Shown: positions 15,694 to 23,570, counted from the first letter of the stretch. The stretch: DNA of 27,811 nucleotides from SYIM01 sp044359405 (GCA_044359405.1 JBIKMC010000010.1:1-27811); one strand, 5' to 3'. The notes: a model not told the origin generated them from the letters alone. Made by a program: numbers and translations.

Positions 15694-15726
15694 TGTCATT
15701 TAAACTTGTCAGTTACACATGACAAG
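15694..15726. promoter_or_regulatory. PpsR/CrtJ-type operator between crtE and bchO
   Basis: A perfect TGTC-N10-GACA site at 15707-15724 lies inside a longer perfect inverted repeat, CTTGTCA-N8-TGACAAG (15705-15726). It is overlapped by a near match, TGTC-N10-GTCA at 15694-15711. The half-sites GACAAG, CTTGTC and GACAAG recur from 15688 on. The operator covers the bchO start codon and is 76-108 nt upstream of the crtE start, so one site could control both divergent transcripts. Confidence 0.75.
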
Positions 15727-16669
15727 CACAATAGACACACCTGAGGGCGTCGTCAACCGACCCGCCGCCCTGCGGGATCAACAGACAACGCTCAACGGAT
15801 GCGATTGGTCGCTGTCGTCGTCACTGTCGTCGTCGCTGCAGCTGCAGGGGCCAGTGCAGTCCGCGGTCGTGCTCCTGCTGCATGGAACCGGCGGGGCACG
15901 CAGCAGCTGGGCCCCGGTGATCGAGGCCCTGCCCGCCGGTCTTGTGGTGGTCGCGCCTGACCTGCCCGGTCACGGCAAAACCCGCTGTCAGCGACATGGC
16001 CGACACGGCCTAGAGGCCATGGCCGACGACGTGCGGGGGCTGCTCGTGGGTATGGGCCTCGCCCGCGTCGACCTCGTGGTCGGACATTCGGCCGGCGCAG
16101 CGGTAGCGCTCCGGCTTGCGCTGAGCGCGGGTCAACCGGGCAACCCGGCGATTGGCGCGGTGCTGGGCATCGCACCGTCCCTGGTGCCTCCTCCCGCGCT
16201 CTACCGCCTATCACTGGGGCCGCTGCTGGCGCCCCTGCTCACCTCGATGCCCAGCGCGGCGGCGGCGGCGCTCATCGCACGCAATACAAGTCTGGTCGAC
16301 GTGCTGCTGGCCTCTACCGGATCACAGATTTCGCCCACGCAGGCTAAAGCCTATCGAGCCTTGCTGGCTGATCCCATGCACGTCAAAGGCGCTCTGGATT
16401 TCATGGCGGCCACCGACCTGCCAGCACTCCTGGCGGCGCTCGATCACGGACAGGCCCTGCCCGATATGCCCTGCGAATTTCTGCTGGCCCCGGATGACCA
16501 CTGGATCCCCCAGCGCGCGCTTGAACCCATCATCGCAGAGCATCTACCCAGCGCCATCATCCATCACTGCACGGGCGGCCACCTGCTGCCTGAGTCGCAG
16601 CCGCAGCACGTGGCTCAGCTGATTGAGGCCTTGATCGCGCGCGCCTGCGCAAACGGCATCGGCAGGTAA
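15719..16669 (+). CDS. bchO: BchO, alpha/beta-hydrolase of the Mg-chelatase locus
   Basis: 316-residue alpha/beta-fold hydrolase-like protein whose family is linked to the Mg-chelatase genes and is thought to assist magnesium insertion, though its exact role is not settled. The oxyanion-side LLLHGTGG is at residues 52-59 and the nucleophile elbow GHSAG at 122-126 (Ser124). An Asp in LLAPDDHWIP and a His in CTGGHLLPES complete a likely triad. The N-terminal 45 residues are unconserved and contain a Ser/Leu repeat. The ATG at 15719 is the first in frame (a stop lies at 15701), but there is no ribosome site and the codon falls within an operator, so the message may be leaderless. Its 3' end overlaps bchD by 55 bp on the opposite strand. 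Confidence 0.9.
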   Translation: MTSTIDTPEGVVNRPAALRDQQTTLNGCDWSLSSSLSSSLQLQGPVQSAVVLLLHGTGGARSSWAPVIEALPAGLVVVAPDLPGHGKTRCQRHGRHGLEAMADDVRGLLVGMGLARVDLVVGHSAGAAVALRLALSAGQPGNPAIGAVLGIAPSLVPPPALYRLSLGPLLAPLLTSMPSAAAAALIARNTSLVDVLLASTGSQISPTQAKAYRALLADPMHVKGALDFMAATDLPALLAALDHGQALPDMPCEFLLAPDDHWIPQRALEPIIAEHLPSAIIHHCTGGHLLPESQPQHVAQLIEALIARACANGIGR

Positions 16670-18600
16670 CGCGCGCGCATGGCCTGTGCCAGCGACTGCG
16701 CCGCGGGCTCGGGTCGCACCGAGGTGTCGATAAGTACCCGGCGCACCGCCAGGGGCACCAGGCGACGCGCCATCGCCTGCGCCTGCTCGGCAGCCTCAGC
16801 ACGACCCGGTTTGCCATCCCGCGTAAGGTTGGCGCGCCCGTCGGTTAGAACCACCAGCTGCGTGTCGTCGCCAGCCCGCACCAGCTGATCCAGTACGCGG
16901 GCTGCCATCTCGAAACCGGCTGCGACTGGACTGCCACCGCCCCCGGGCAACGCAGTCAGCGCGCGTCGGGCGGCCACCAGCGAGCGCGTGGGCGGCAGCA
17001 GCAATTCCGCACCGCGCCCGCGAAACGCAACCAGTGCAACCCGGTCGCGTCGGACATAGCAGTCAGCCAATAGCAACTCGATCGCACCTTTGGCTTCGGC
17101 AAGGCGCTGCAGTGCGGTCGAACCGGAGGCATCAACCACAAAGACCGTCGTCACGCCACGACGGCGGCGCTCACGGTGCACATGCAAATCTTCGGTTCGC
17201 ATCTGCAATCGACTCGGCTCGGCCGCCCGCGCCGAGTCGGTCGACCCCGACGCCAAACCAAGCAAGGCTCCCGCGCGCCGAACCCGCTGCATAGGCGCAG
17301 CCGCGCGCAGGCTGGCGAATACATGAAGGCGTTCGCCTGACCGTGGCGCGCCGCGACGCGCACCAATCGAGCGCGCGCGTCCCCGTCCACGCTCAATCTG
17401 CCGTCCCGCACCGGCCGCCGCGGAGGCCCGCGAACCCGCCCCCATAGACGCCAGCAGCGCATCAAAAAGGCCGTCGGGCAGGCTGGCCATGGCGGCGTCA
17501 ACCAGCCGGTCCGCCGCCCCATCGGGCAAAGGTGCAGAGGGTTCCTGCGGCTCGGTCGGCGGGTCAGAAGGCAGCGGGTCATCCGGTGCCTGAGCAGGGT
17601 TGGGCGATGGCTCCGGTCGCGTAGACTCAGGCTGCTCGCATGCAGTCACCGCCTCATTGGACCGATCGCGTTCCCGTTGGCCTTGATCATCGTTCTGCTC
17701 CCCCGCGTCAAGCTCGCTGGTCTGATCAGAAACCGGAGCGGGAAGATGTCGCGCCCTGGGTAGCAGCACCTGGCGCACAGCGAAGGCCAGATCATCGCGA
17801 TTGAGTTCGTACTGGCCCCGTAGCGCCGCGTGCAGGCAGGCCACACGCAGGGCCTGAACATCGGCACGCAGAGACTGTACGCCCAGCGCCAGGGCAGCTT
17901 CTGCCAAGGCGCGATAGTCAGCGGGCTGAACCCGCACCTGGAGTGCATCATGGGACGGACCGGATAAGCCCGCCGGCGGGGCTGCCCCGTCGTGGACATA
18001 GCTGCGAAGCTGCGTCTGCAGGGCATCAATGCGCCAGCCTGCCTCGTCCCGGGCGTCGAGCAACAGCGGGACGCGCTCAAGCAGCAAGGGCGCAGGCGGC
18101 GCTTCGTCGGCCAGAGACTCATCCAGCAGCACTACGGTCAACGCACGCTTATCGAGCGCGGCTGCGAGCGCAGCCACCAGGGCTGCAGAGGCGCGCTCGG
18201 CCATACTGACCACGGCGACCCCACCGGCAAGCGTGGTCATCAGCCCAGGCCGCCGGACGGGTCGCCCCTGACGCAGGCTGTCGGTCAGGTCCAGGCCGTC
18301 ATGGAGCGCCTCGGCCTCGGTGTGGTGAGGCAAAACGCGCCACGGCCTTCCATCCGCCGTGAGCAAGGACTTGAGCAGAGCCAGCAGCGCCTCACGCCGA
18401 GGTCCGTACCAGCCGCGCAACCTGACCCCGCCCAGCTCGAGCGGCGCGGCAGCCAATACCATCAGCAGCCGAGCGATATCATCGGCTGCCGATTGTGCTG
18501 CCGATTGTGCTGCCGATTGTGCTGCCGATTGTGCTGCCGATTGTGCGGCCGACCCGGCGGCCGAACCAGCGGCCTGATCGGGCTCTGCCCGCTTGATCAT
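16615..18600 (-). CDS. bchD: Magnesium chelatase subunit D
   Basis: 661-residue subunit that forms a double-ring motor complex with BchI and drives Mg insertion into protoporphyrin IX by BchH. The N-terminal AAA+-like part lacks a recognisable P-loop, as is usual for BchD. A central acidic, Pro-rich linker runs at about residues 290-370. The C-terminal von Willebrand A domain begins near residue 485 with the metal-site motif DASGS (490-494) and has TDGRANL at 587-593. Residues 18-37 are five copies of a four-residue Ala-Ala-Gln-Ser unit from a 12-bp tandem repeat. Its start overlaps the bchI stop (ATGA). Its 3' end runs 55 bp into bchO on the other strand. Confidence 0.97.
   Translation of the reverse strand: MIKRAEPDQAAGSAAGSAAQSAAQSAAQSAAQSAAQSAADDIARLLMVLAAAPLELGGVRLRGWYGPRREALLALLKSLLTADGRPWRVLPHHTEAEALHDGLDLTDSLRQGRPVRRPGLMTTLAGGVAVVSMAERASAALVAALAAALDKRALTVVLLDESLADEAPPAPLLLERVPLLLDARDEAGWRIDALQTQLRSYVHDGAAPPAGLSGPSHDALQVRVQPADYRALAEAALALGVQSLRADVQALRVACLHAALRGQYELNRDDLAFAVRQVLLPRARHLPAPVSDQTSELDAGEQNDDQGQRERDRSNEAVTACEQPESTRPEPSPNPAQAPDDPLPSDPPTEPQEPSAPLPDGAADRLVDAAMASLPDGLFDALLASMGAGSRASAAAGAGRQIERGRGRARSIGARRGAPRSGERLHVFASLRAAAPMQRVRRAGALLGLASGSTDSARAAEPSRLQMRTEDLHVHRERRRRGVTTVFVVDASGSTALQRLAEAKGAIELLLADCYVRRDRVALVAFRGRGAELLLPPTRSLVAARRALTALPGGGGSPVAAGFEMAARVLDQLVRAGDDTQLVVLTDGRANLTRDGKPGRAEAAEQAQAMARRLVPLAVRRVLIDTSVRPEPAAQSLAQAMRARYLPMPFAQARAIKASIS
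18485..18544. repeat. 12-bp tandem repeat, five copies, in bchD
   Basis: Five perfect head-to-tail copies of GCTGCCGATTGT, followed by one decayed copy, encode the Ala-Ala-Gln-Ser repeats near the BchD N-terminus. Because the unit is a multiple of three, copy-number change by slippage would keep the frame. Confidence 0.95.
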
Positions 18601-19844
18601 GGACCAGTCGCCAGGGTTTCCTGCAGTGCACGCGCCACGCGCGCCGAGGCATCCGTTTCATCCAGGGGGTCGCGTCGCAATCGATGCCGCAGCACCATGG
18701 GCGCAACGCGACGAATATCGTCGAGCTCAACCGCCACGCGTCCCTCAAGGGCGGCCAGCGCCTTGGCCGCACGCAGCAGACTCAACTCGCCCCGCAAGCC
18801 ATCGGTACCGAGCGTCTGACACAAGGTGGCAACCCGCTCAAGCACAGCGTCGGACATCTGCACGGCATGCAGACGTTCACGCGCGCCCGCCAGTCGTTGG
18901 CGAAGCTGCGCGAGGGCCGCAGCCTGCGCCTGCAGAAAGGCGGCGGGATCACGCTCGAAAGCCTCCCGCTGGCGCACGACCTGAATGCGCTCATCGATGT
19001 CCTGCGGCGTGCGCACGTCAACCGCCAGGCCAAATCGATCAAGCAACTGAGGCCGCAGCTCACCCTCTTCAGGGTTGCCGCTACCGACCAGTACAAACCG
19101 GGCGGGGTGCACAATGCTGAGGCTTTCGCGCTCGATACGATTCTCGCCGGAAGCAGCGACATCGATCAGCAGGTCAACCAGGTGGTCTTCCAGCAGGTTG
19201 ACTTCATCAATGTACAGAAACCCTCGGTTGGCGTGCGCCAACAGTCCCGGCTCAAAGACACGTTCGCCCGCCACCATCAGACGCTCAAGATCGAGCGCAC
19301 CCAGAATACGGTCTTCAGTGGCGCCCAGCGGCAGATCGACCACCGGCACTGCGATGTCCGCAGCCACGGGTTTCTTTCGGCCCGTGCAGCGAGAACACAG
19401 ACCCGCGGTGGTCTGTGGCGCACAGCGATACGCGCAGCCCTCGACTGCCTTGATGGGCGGCAGAACCGCAGCGAGCGCACGCACCGCCGTTGATTTACCG
19501 GTACCCCGATCGCCCAGAATCAGCACCCCCCCAACCAGAGGATCGGTAGCCGCGATCATCAGCCCCAGTTGCATCTCGGTCTGACCCACCAGCGCGGTAA
19601 ATGGATAGACCGAACGCGGTGTGGGACGCGGTGTGGGACGCGGTGTGGGACGCGGTGTGGGAGGTGGTGTGGGATGCCCGCCCGCGACGGACTTGCCCGG
19701 CGCTGCTTTTGCCGGCTTCGCTTCGGACGCCGCCTTCAGCGCAGGCTTGGCGGATGTTGCCTTTGCCGTACGGCTGCCCACCCGCTGGACAGGACTGGAC
19801 TTGACTGTCTGCACGCGACTCAAAGACGCCCCCTCATCGACCAT
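18597..19844 (-). CDS. bchI: Magnesium chelatase ATPase subunit I
   Basis: AAA+ ATPase that, with BchD, powers Mg insertion into protoporphyrin IX. Numbering from the ATG at 19844 (415 residues): YPFTALVGQ at 80-88, Walker A GDRGTGKST at 111-119, Walker B LYIDEVN at 210-216, sensor region LVGSGNPEEGELRPQLLDRF. It has a roughly 80-residue Ala/Lys/Pro-rich N-terminal extension with a TPRP repeat, absent from typical BchI. A four-Cys group, Cys137, 141, 150 and 153 (C-x3-C-x8-C-x2-C), lies after Walker A and could bind zinc. The start is unsure: AGGAGA sits directly against the 19844 ATG, and an ATG at 19856 and a TTG at 19952 are also in frame. It overlaps the upstream membrane gene by 11 nt and bchD by ATGA. 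Confidence 0.94.
   Translation of the reverse strand: MVDEGASLSRVQTVKSSPVQRVGSRTAKATSAKPALKAASEAKPAKAAPGKSVAGGHPTPPPTPRPTPRPTPRPTPRSVYPFTALVGQTEMQLGLMIAATDPLVGGVLILGDRGTGKSTAVRALAAVLPPIKAVEGCAYRCAPQTTAGLCSRCTGRKKPVAADIAVPVVDLPLGATEDRILGALDLERLMVAGERVFEPGLLAHANRGFLYIDEVNLLEDHLVDLLIDVAASGENRIERESLSIVHPARFVLVGSGNPEEGELRPQLLDRFGLAVDVRTPQDIDERIQVVRQREAFERDPAAFLQAQAAALAQLRQRLAGARERLHAVQMSDAVLERVATLCQTLGTDGLRGELSLLRAAKALAALEGRVAVELDDIRRVAPMVLRHRLRRDPLDETDASARVARALQETLATGP
19615..19674. repeat. 12-bp tandem repeat in the bchI 5' region
   Basis: Four perfect copies of CGCGGTGTGGGA (19615-19662) plus one decayed copy encode a Thr-Pro-Arg-Pro repeat in the N-terminal extension of BchI, just before the conserved AAA+ core. 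Confidence 0.93.
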
Positions 19845-20223
19845 TCTCCTGGGCATGAGCCCGTTCGCTGGATCGTGCCTGCCCTGACCCCGAGCGGGGC
19901 ACAGCATCCGCCTGTCCGGCCTCTGAACCCCGGCGATGCACATCGCCAGCAAGATCAGGACTACGGCTGCGCATCAGCAAATCCAGCAAATGCATCAGGC
20001 CCGCCAGCGCGAGCAGGGGAGCCGTCATTCCAACCAGCGGTGGATGCGCATTCAAGCGAAACGCCACCATGAGCGCAAGACCCGCCGCGATTCCTCCCAG
20101 AAACTGCGCGGGACCCAGCCGACCCTCGCCGCGACGCCAGCGCCAGCACAGGTAGACAGCCTCCAGCACCGAGCAGGCGATGACGATGTCAAGCAGCAGG
20201 GTCCCAGGCAGCCATGCGTTCAT
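19834..20223 (-). CDS. Unrecognised three-span membrane protein upstream of bchI
   Basis: 129-residue ORF that I cannot assign to a family. Three hydrophobic spans are visible at about residues 6-28, 38-58 and 62-85, then a polar Arg/Ser/Gly-rich tail of about 40 residues. An ATG lies at 20223, 30 nt after mnmA, and the stop overlaps the bchI start by 11 nt, so it would be co-transcribed and coupled with bchI. The compact placement and clear membrane pattern argue for a real gene. A link to pigment synthesis is only positional. It does not resemble AcsF, BchE, PufQ or LhaA as I know them. Confidence 0.65.
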   Translation of the reverse strand: MNAWLPGTLLLDIVIACSVLEAVYLCWRWRRGEGRLGPAQFLGGIAAGLALMVAFRLNAHPPLVGMTAPLLALAGLMHLLDLLMRSRSPDLAGDVHRRGSEAGQADAVPRSGSGQARSSERAHAQENGR

Positions 20224-20253
20224 GCCCGGATTATGACCGCCACACCCGAATCG

Positions 20254-21456
20254 TCAACCTGGCGTGACACTCTCCGGCCGGGCTGACGACGAAATCCTGG
20301 ACACAGCCGGTGCCGCCTCCGGCAGGCCCAACGCGGCTTCGATGATGCCGCCGCCCAGGCACTCATCACCGCGGTAGAGCACCGCACTTTGCCCGGGCGT
20401 GACCGCCCACTGCGGCTGGTCGAAGGCGAGGCGAATCCGATCAGCATCCTGCAGCACCAGGCGGCAGGGTGAATCGGACTGGCGGTAGCGCGTCTTGGCG
20501 CCCAGCGCAGCCTGCGTCTGCGCCTCGGGCGGGGCATGCCCCGCAATCCAGTGCGTCTGCCCTGCGGTCAGACTCGTCGACAGCAGACTGGGGTGATCAT
20601 GCCCCTGCACAACCAGCAGGGTGTTGCGTGCCATGTCTTTGGCGGCAACAAACCAGGGTTCACCCGAACCGTCTCGCAGACCCCCTACGCCGATGCCCTT
20701 GCGCTGGCCCAGTGTGTAGAAGGCCAGCCCCATGTGCTCGCCGACCACCTGCCCACGATCATCCACGATAGGGCCAGGTCGCGTGGGCAGATAACGGTTG
20801 AGAAATTCGCGAAACGGCCGCTCGCCGATAAAGCAGATACCGGTCGAATCTTTCTTGCTCGCATTCGGTAGGCGCAGTTGCGCCGCCAGGTCGCGCACCT
20901 CGCGCTTGTGCAAAGCCCCCACGGGAAATAGCGCCCGCGACAATTGCGCCTGGGTCAATCGATGCAAAAAGTAACTTTGATCTTTGCCCGGATCAACGCC
21001 ACGAAGCAGTGCGATGCGATCCTGCGGCCCATCGCTCACGCGAGCCAGGCGGGCGTAGTGGCCGGTGGCGATTCGCTCAGCCCCCAGCCGCATGGCATGG
21101 TCCAGAAAAGCCTTGAACTTGATTTCGGCGTTGCACAGCACATCGGGGTTGGGCGTACGCCCAGCCTGGTACTCGGTGAGAAAACTGGCAAATACACGCT
21201 GGCGATACTCGGCGGCGAAATTCACGGCTTCGATATCGATGCCGATGACGTCGGCCACGCTGGCGGCATCAATCCAGTCCTGCCGAGTCGAACAGTATTC
21301 GCCATCGTCATCGTCTTCCCAGTTCTTCATGAACAGACCAATGACCTCACAGCCCTGCTCTTTAAGCAGCCAGGCGCTGACGGCCGAATCGACACCACCT
21401 GACAGGCCAATGACAACCCGCTCGCCCCGCCGCGGCGCAATGATTTCGCGACTCAT
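20254..21456 (-). CDS. mnmA: tRNA-specific 2-thiouridylase MnmA
   Basis: 400-residue enzyme that thiolates U34 of tRNA Lys, Glu and Gln, using ATP and sulfur relayed from the cysteine desulfurase system. The PP-loop SGGVDS is at residues 19-24. The two catalytic cysteines are Cys108 (NPDVLCNAEIKF) and Cys208 (STGICFIGER). GHYARL and KDQSYFLHRL are family signatures. The start at 21456 overlaps the nudJ stop as ATGA; an upstream in-frame ATG at 21483 is less likely. It has a C-terminal tail of about 25 residues beyond the usual end. The nudJ-mnmA order is the same as in many beta- and gammaproteobacteria. Confidence 0.97.
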   Translation of the reverse strand: MSREIIAPRRGERVVIGLSGGVDSAVSAWLLKEQGCEVIGLFMKNWEDDDDGEYCSTRQDWIDAASVADVIGIDIEAVNFAAEYRQRVFASFLTEYQAGRTPNPDVLCNAEIKFKAFLDHAMRLGAERIATGHYARLARVSDGPQDRIALLRGVDPGKDQSYFLHRLTQAQLSRALFPVGALHKREVRDLAAQLRLPNASKKDSTGICFIGERPFREFLNRYLPTRPGPIVDDRGQVVGEHMGLAFYTLGQRKGIGVGGLRDGSGEPWFVAAKDMARNTLLVVQGHDHPSLLSTSLTAGQTHWIAGHAPPEAQTQAALGAKTRYRQSDSPCRLVLQDADRIRLAFDQPQWAVTPGQSAVLYRGDECLGGGIIEAALGLPEAAPAVSRISSSARPESVTPG

Positions 21457-22061
21457 GCCTGCGGGTCCCGATGCGTTGACCACAAGGTCACACCCTGCAA
21501 CGCCGTGGCTTCGCCCAGCGAGCTGCCAGCCGCTGCGGCCTGCGCGTCCACAGCGGCGCCAAGCCCCGCGTTCCCACCACCGGAGGCACGCGCATGAAAA
21601 TCGGGCACATGCTTGAGCACGGCGGCATCGAATCGCTGCCCGGTCAGAAAATCGTCAACCACCTGCATGACCAGAGCGCTGCGATGCTCAGCGGCACGAT
21701 CACGCAGTTGGGCAGCGGTGAGCCAATGGGTGCGCACGATGCCCTCATCGAGTGCCCGCAGCGGCTCATGGGCCACCACGCGGCAGGCGAAGGCAAAGCG
21801 AAGATAGGTCACGTCGGTCATGCTGGCTTCGTGAACAAAGCGGGCCAGGTACACGCCGATGCCATGTAACACCCGCACATGATGGCCGGTTTCCTCCAGC
21901 GCCTCGCGGCGTACGGCTTCAAGGAGGCTCTCACCCGGCTCAAGATGCCCGGCGGGCTGGTTCAGGCGAACGCCGGCCACGGTCTGCTCCTGCACGAGCA
22001 AAAACCGCTCTCGGTCTTCAATCACGGCTGCCACCGTGACGCTGGGTTTCCAAGTATCCAT
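21453..22061 (-). CDS. nudJ: NudJ-like Nudix hydrolase
   Basis: 202-residue Nudix hydrolase. The full Nudix box (G-x5-E-x7-RE-x2-EE-x-G) is at residues 38-59, starting GHLEPGESLLEAVRRE. It is adjacent to mnmA in the same order as E. coli nudJ-mnmA; E. coli NudJ removes phosphate from nucleotides and thiamine diphosphate. The start at 22061 (MDTWKPSVTVAAV) fits the family; an ATG at 22100 would add 13 residues. A C-terminal Ala/Gly-rich tail makes it about 50 residues longer than E. coli NudJ. Substrate specificity cannot be read from the sequence. Confidence 0.9.
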   Translation of the reverse strand: MDTWKPSVTVAAVIEDRERFLLVQEQTVAGVRLNQPAGHLEPGESLLEAVRREALEETGHHVRVLHGIGVYLARFVHEASMTDVTYLRFAFACRVVAHEPLRALDEGIVRTHWLTAAQLRDRAAEHRSALVMQVVDDFLTGQRFDAAVLKHVPDFHARASGGGNAGLGAAVDAQAAAAGSSLGEATALQGVTLWSTHRDPQA

Positions 22062-22119
22062 ACGGGTTTCTCGACCATAGTAGGATACCGGGTTTGGCAT
22101 CCGAATCTGGAGAGCTCAC

Positions 22120-23235
22120 ATGCGTATCGGCGTACCCGCCGAGACCCGTGACGGTGAAACACGGGTCGCCGCAACCGCGGAGACCGTCAAGAAATTGGTC
22201 AGTGCCGGGCATCAGCTGCTGGTTGAACGCGGCGCCGGTGTTGCCGCCAGCCAGACCGATGAAGCCTACACGGCCGCTGGCGCGACATTGGCCAACGCCG
22301 ATGAAGCCCTGAGCGCTGAGCTGGTGCTCAAGGTACGCGCACCTCAGGCGCACGAGCTTTCGCGCATGAAACCGGACACCGCCCTGGTCGGCATGCTCAA
22401 TCCGTTCGATCGCGACGGGCTTGGCGCGATGGCTGGCGCTGGCCTCACTGCCTTTGCCCTGGAAGCCGCGCCACGCACCACTCGCGCCCAAAGCCTCGAT
22501 GTGCTGTCCTCCCAGGCCAACGTCGCCGGCTACAAGGCAGTGCTGATGGCGGCTGCGGCCTACGGGCGCATGATGCCCATGCTCATGACGGCCGCCGGCA
22601 CGGTCAAGGCGGCGCGGGTGCTCATTCTGGGTGCGGGTGTTGCCGGTCTGCAGGCAATTGCCACGGCCAAACGCCTGGGCGCGGTCATTGAGGCCTCCGA
22701 TGTGCGGCCAGCGGTCAAAGAGCAGATCGAATCGCTGGGCGCCAAATTTGTCGATGTGCCCTACGAAACCGAAGAAGAACGCGAGATCGCACAGGGTGTG
22801 GGCGGCTACGCCCGCCCCATGCCTGAAAGCTGGATGAAGCGCCAGGCACAGGCGGTTGCTGACCGCATGAAGCAGGCTGACATCGTCATCACGACTGCGC
22901 TCATACCGGGTAGGCGAGCACCAATACTGGTCACCGCCGAGATGGTTCAGTCCATGAAGCCAGGCTCGGTCATCCTCGACATGGCGGTTGAGCAGGGCGG
23001 CAACTGCGCCCTGAGCGAGTGCGGCGCCACCGTGGTCAAGCACGGCGTCACGCTCATCGGCCAGCCCAACCTGCCGGCGACCGTGCCCGCTGATGCCTCG
23101 GCCCTGTACGCGCGCAATGTGCTTGATTTCCTCAAGCTGGTGCTCGACAAAGAGGGCCGGCTGGCGGTCAACCTCGAAGACGACATCGTCAAGGCCTGCC
23201 TGGTCACCCGCGAGGGCCAGGTCCTTCGGAGCTGA
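22120..23235 (+). CDS. pntAA: NAD(P) transhydrogenase subunit alpha part 1
   Basis: 371-residue soluble NAD(H)-binding domain I of the proton-translocating transhydrogenase, which moves hydride from NADH to NADP+ using the proton gradient. It opens MRIGVPAETRDGETRVAATA, typical of the family. RAQSLDVLSSQANVAGYKAV is at 122-141 and the dinucleotide fold GAGVAGLQA at 171-179. A GGAGAG site precedes the ATG by 6 nt. It heads a three-gene operon (alpha split into two parts, then beta), with pntAB 2 nt downstream. In a phototroph it can supply NADPH for biosynthesis when the membrane is energised by light. Confidence 0.97.
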   Translation: MRIGVPAETRDGETRVAATAETVKKLVSAGHQLLVERGAGVAASQTDEAYTAAGATLANADEALSAELVLKVRAPQAHELSRMKPDTALVGMLNPFDRDGLGAMAGAGLTAFALEAAPRTTRAQSLDVLSSQANVAGYKAVLMAAAAYGRMMPMLMTAAGTVKAARVLILGAGVAGLQAIATAKRLGAVIEASDVRPAVKEQIESLGAKFVDVPYETEEEREIAQGVGGYARPMPESWMKRQAQAVADRMKQADIVITTALIPGRRAPILVTAEMVQSMKPGSVILDMAVEQGGNCALSECGATVVKHGVTLIGQPNLPATVPADASALYARNVLDFLKLVLDKEGRLAVNLEDDIVKACLVTREGQVLRS

Positions 23236-23237
23236 GC

Positions 23238-23555
23238 ATGGAAGCGATCAATCCCACCATCATCAACCTGATCATCTTCGTGCTGGCCATTTATGTGGGC
23301 TACCACGTGGTCTGGAACGTCACGCCAGCCCTGCACACGCCCCTGATGGCGGTCACCAACGCGGTGTCGGCCATCATCATCGTGGGCGCCATGCTGGCCG
23401 CTGCGCTCACCGAGACCACCCTGGGCAAGTCCATGGGCGTTCTGGCCGTGGCCCTGGCTGCGGTCAATGTGTTCGGGGGCTTTCTGGTCACTCGACGCAT
23501 GCTCGAGATGTTCAAAAAGAAGGAGCCCAAGTCGGGCTCCACAGGCAAGCACTGA
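23238..23555 (+). CDS. pntAB: NAD(P) transhydrogenase subunit alpha part 2
   Basis: 105-residue membrane part of the split alpha subunit, supplying spans of the proton channel (domain II). Three hydrophobic segments are visible at about 8-26, 38-59 and 64-85. NPTIINLIIFVLAIYVGYHV and the TPLMAVTNAVSAIIIVGA segment are family hallmarks. A short Lys/Gly-rich tail ends the protein. GGAG in the 3' end of pntAA serves as ribosome site, so the two are coupled. Confidence 0.97.
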   Translation: MEAINPTIINLIIFVLAIYVGYHVVWNVTPALHTPLMAVTNAVSAIIIVGAMLAAALTETTLGKSMGVLAVALAAVNVFGGFLVTRRMLEMFKKKEPKSGSTGKH

Positions 23556-23570
23556 CAAGGACGCCAAACC

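Noticed and set aside
18485..18544. Possible CRISPR-like array
   Set aside because: The units are 12 bp, head to tail with no spacers, and lie in frame inside bchD.
17992..18819. 275-codon open frame on the + strand with a Cys-rich repeat
   Set aside because: The Cys-rich repeat is the reverse reading of the 12-bp tandem repeat in bchD; the frame is antisense to bchD and bchI.
22018..23043. 341-codon open frame on the - strand
   Set aside because: It is antisense to pntAA, is His/Gln/Arg-rich and unlike any protein family, while pntAA on the other strand is unmistakable.
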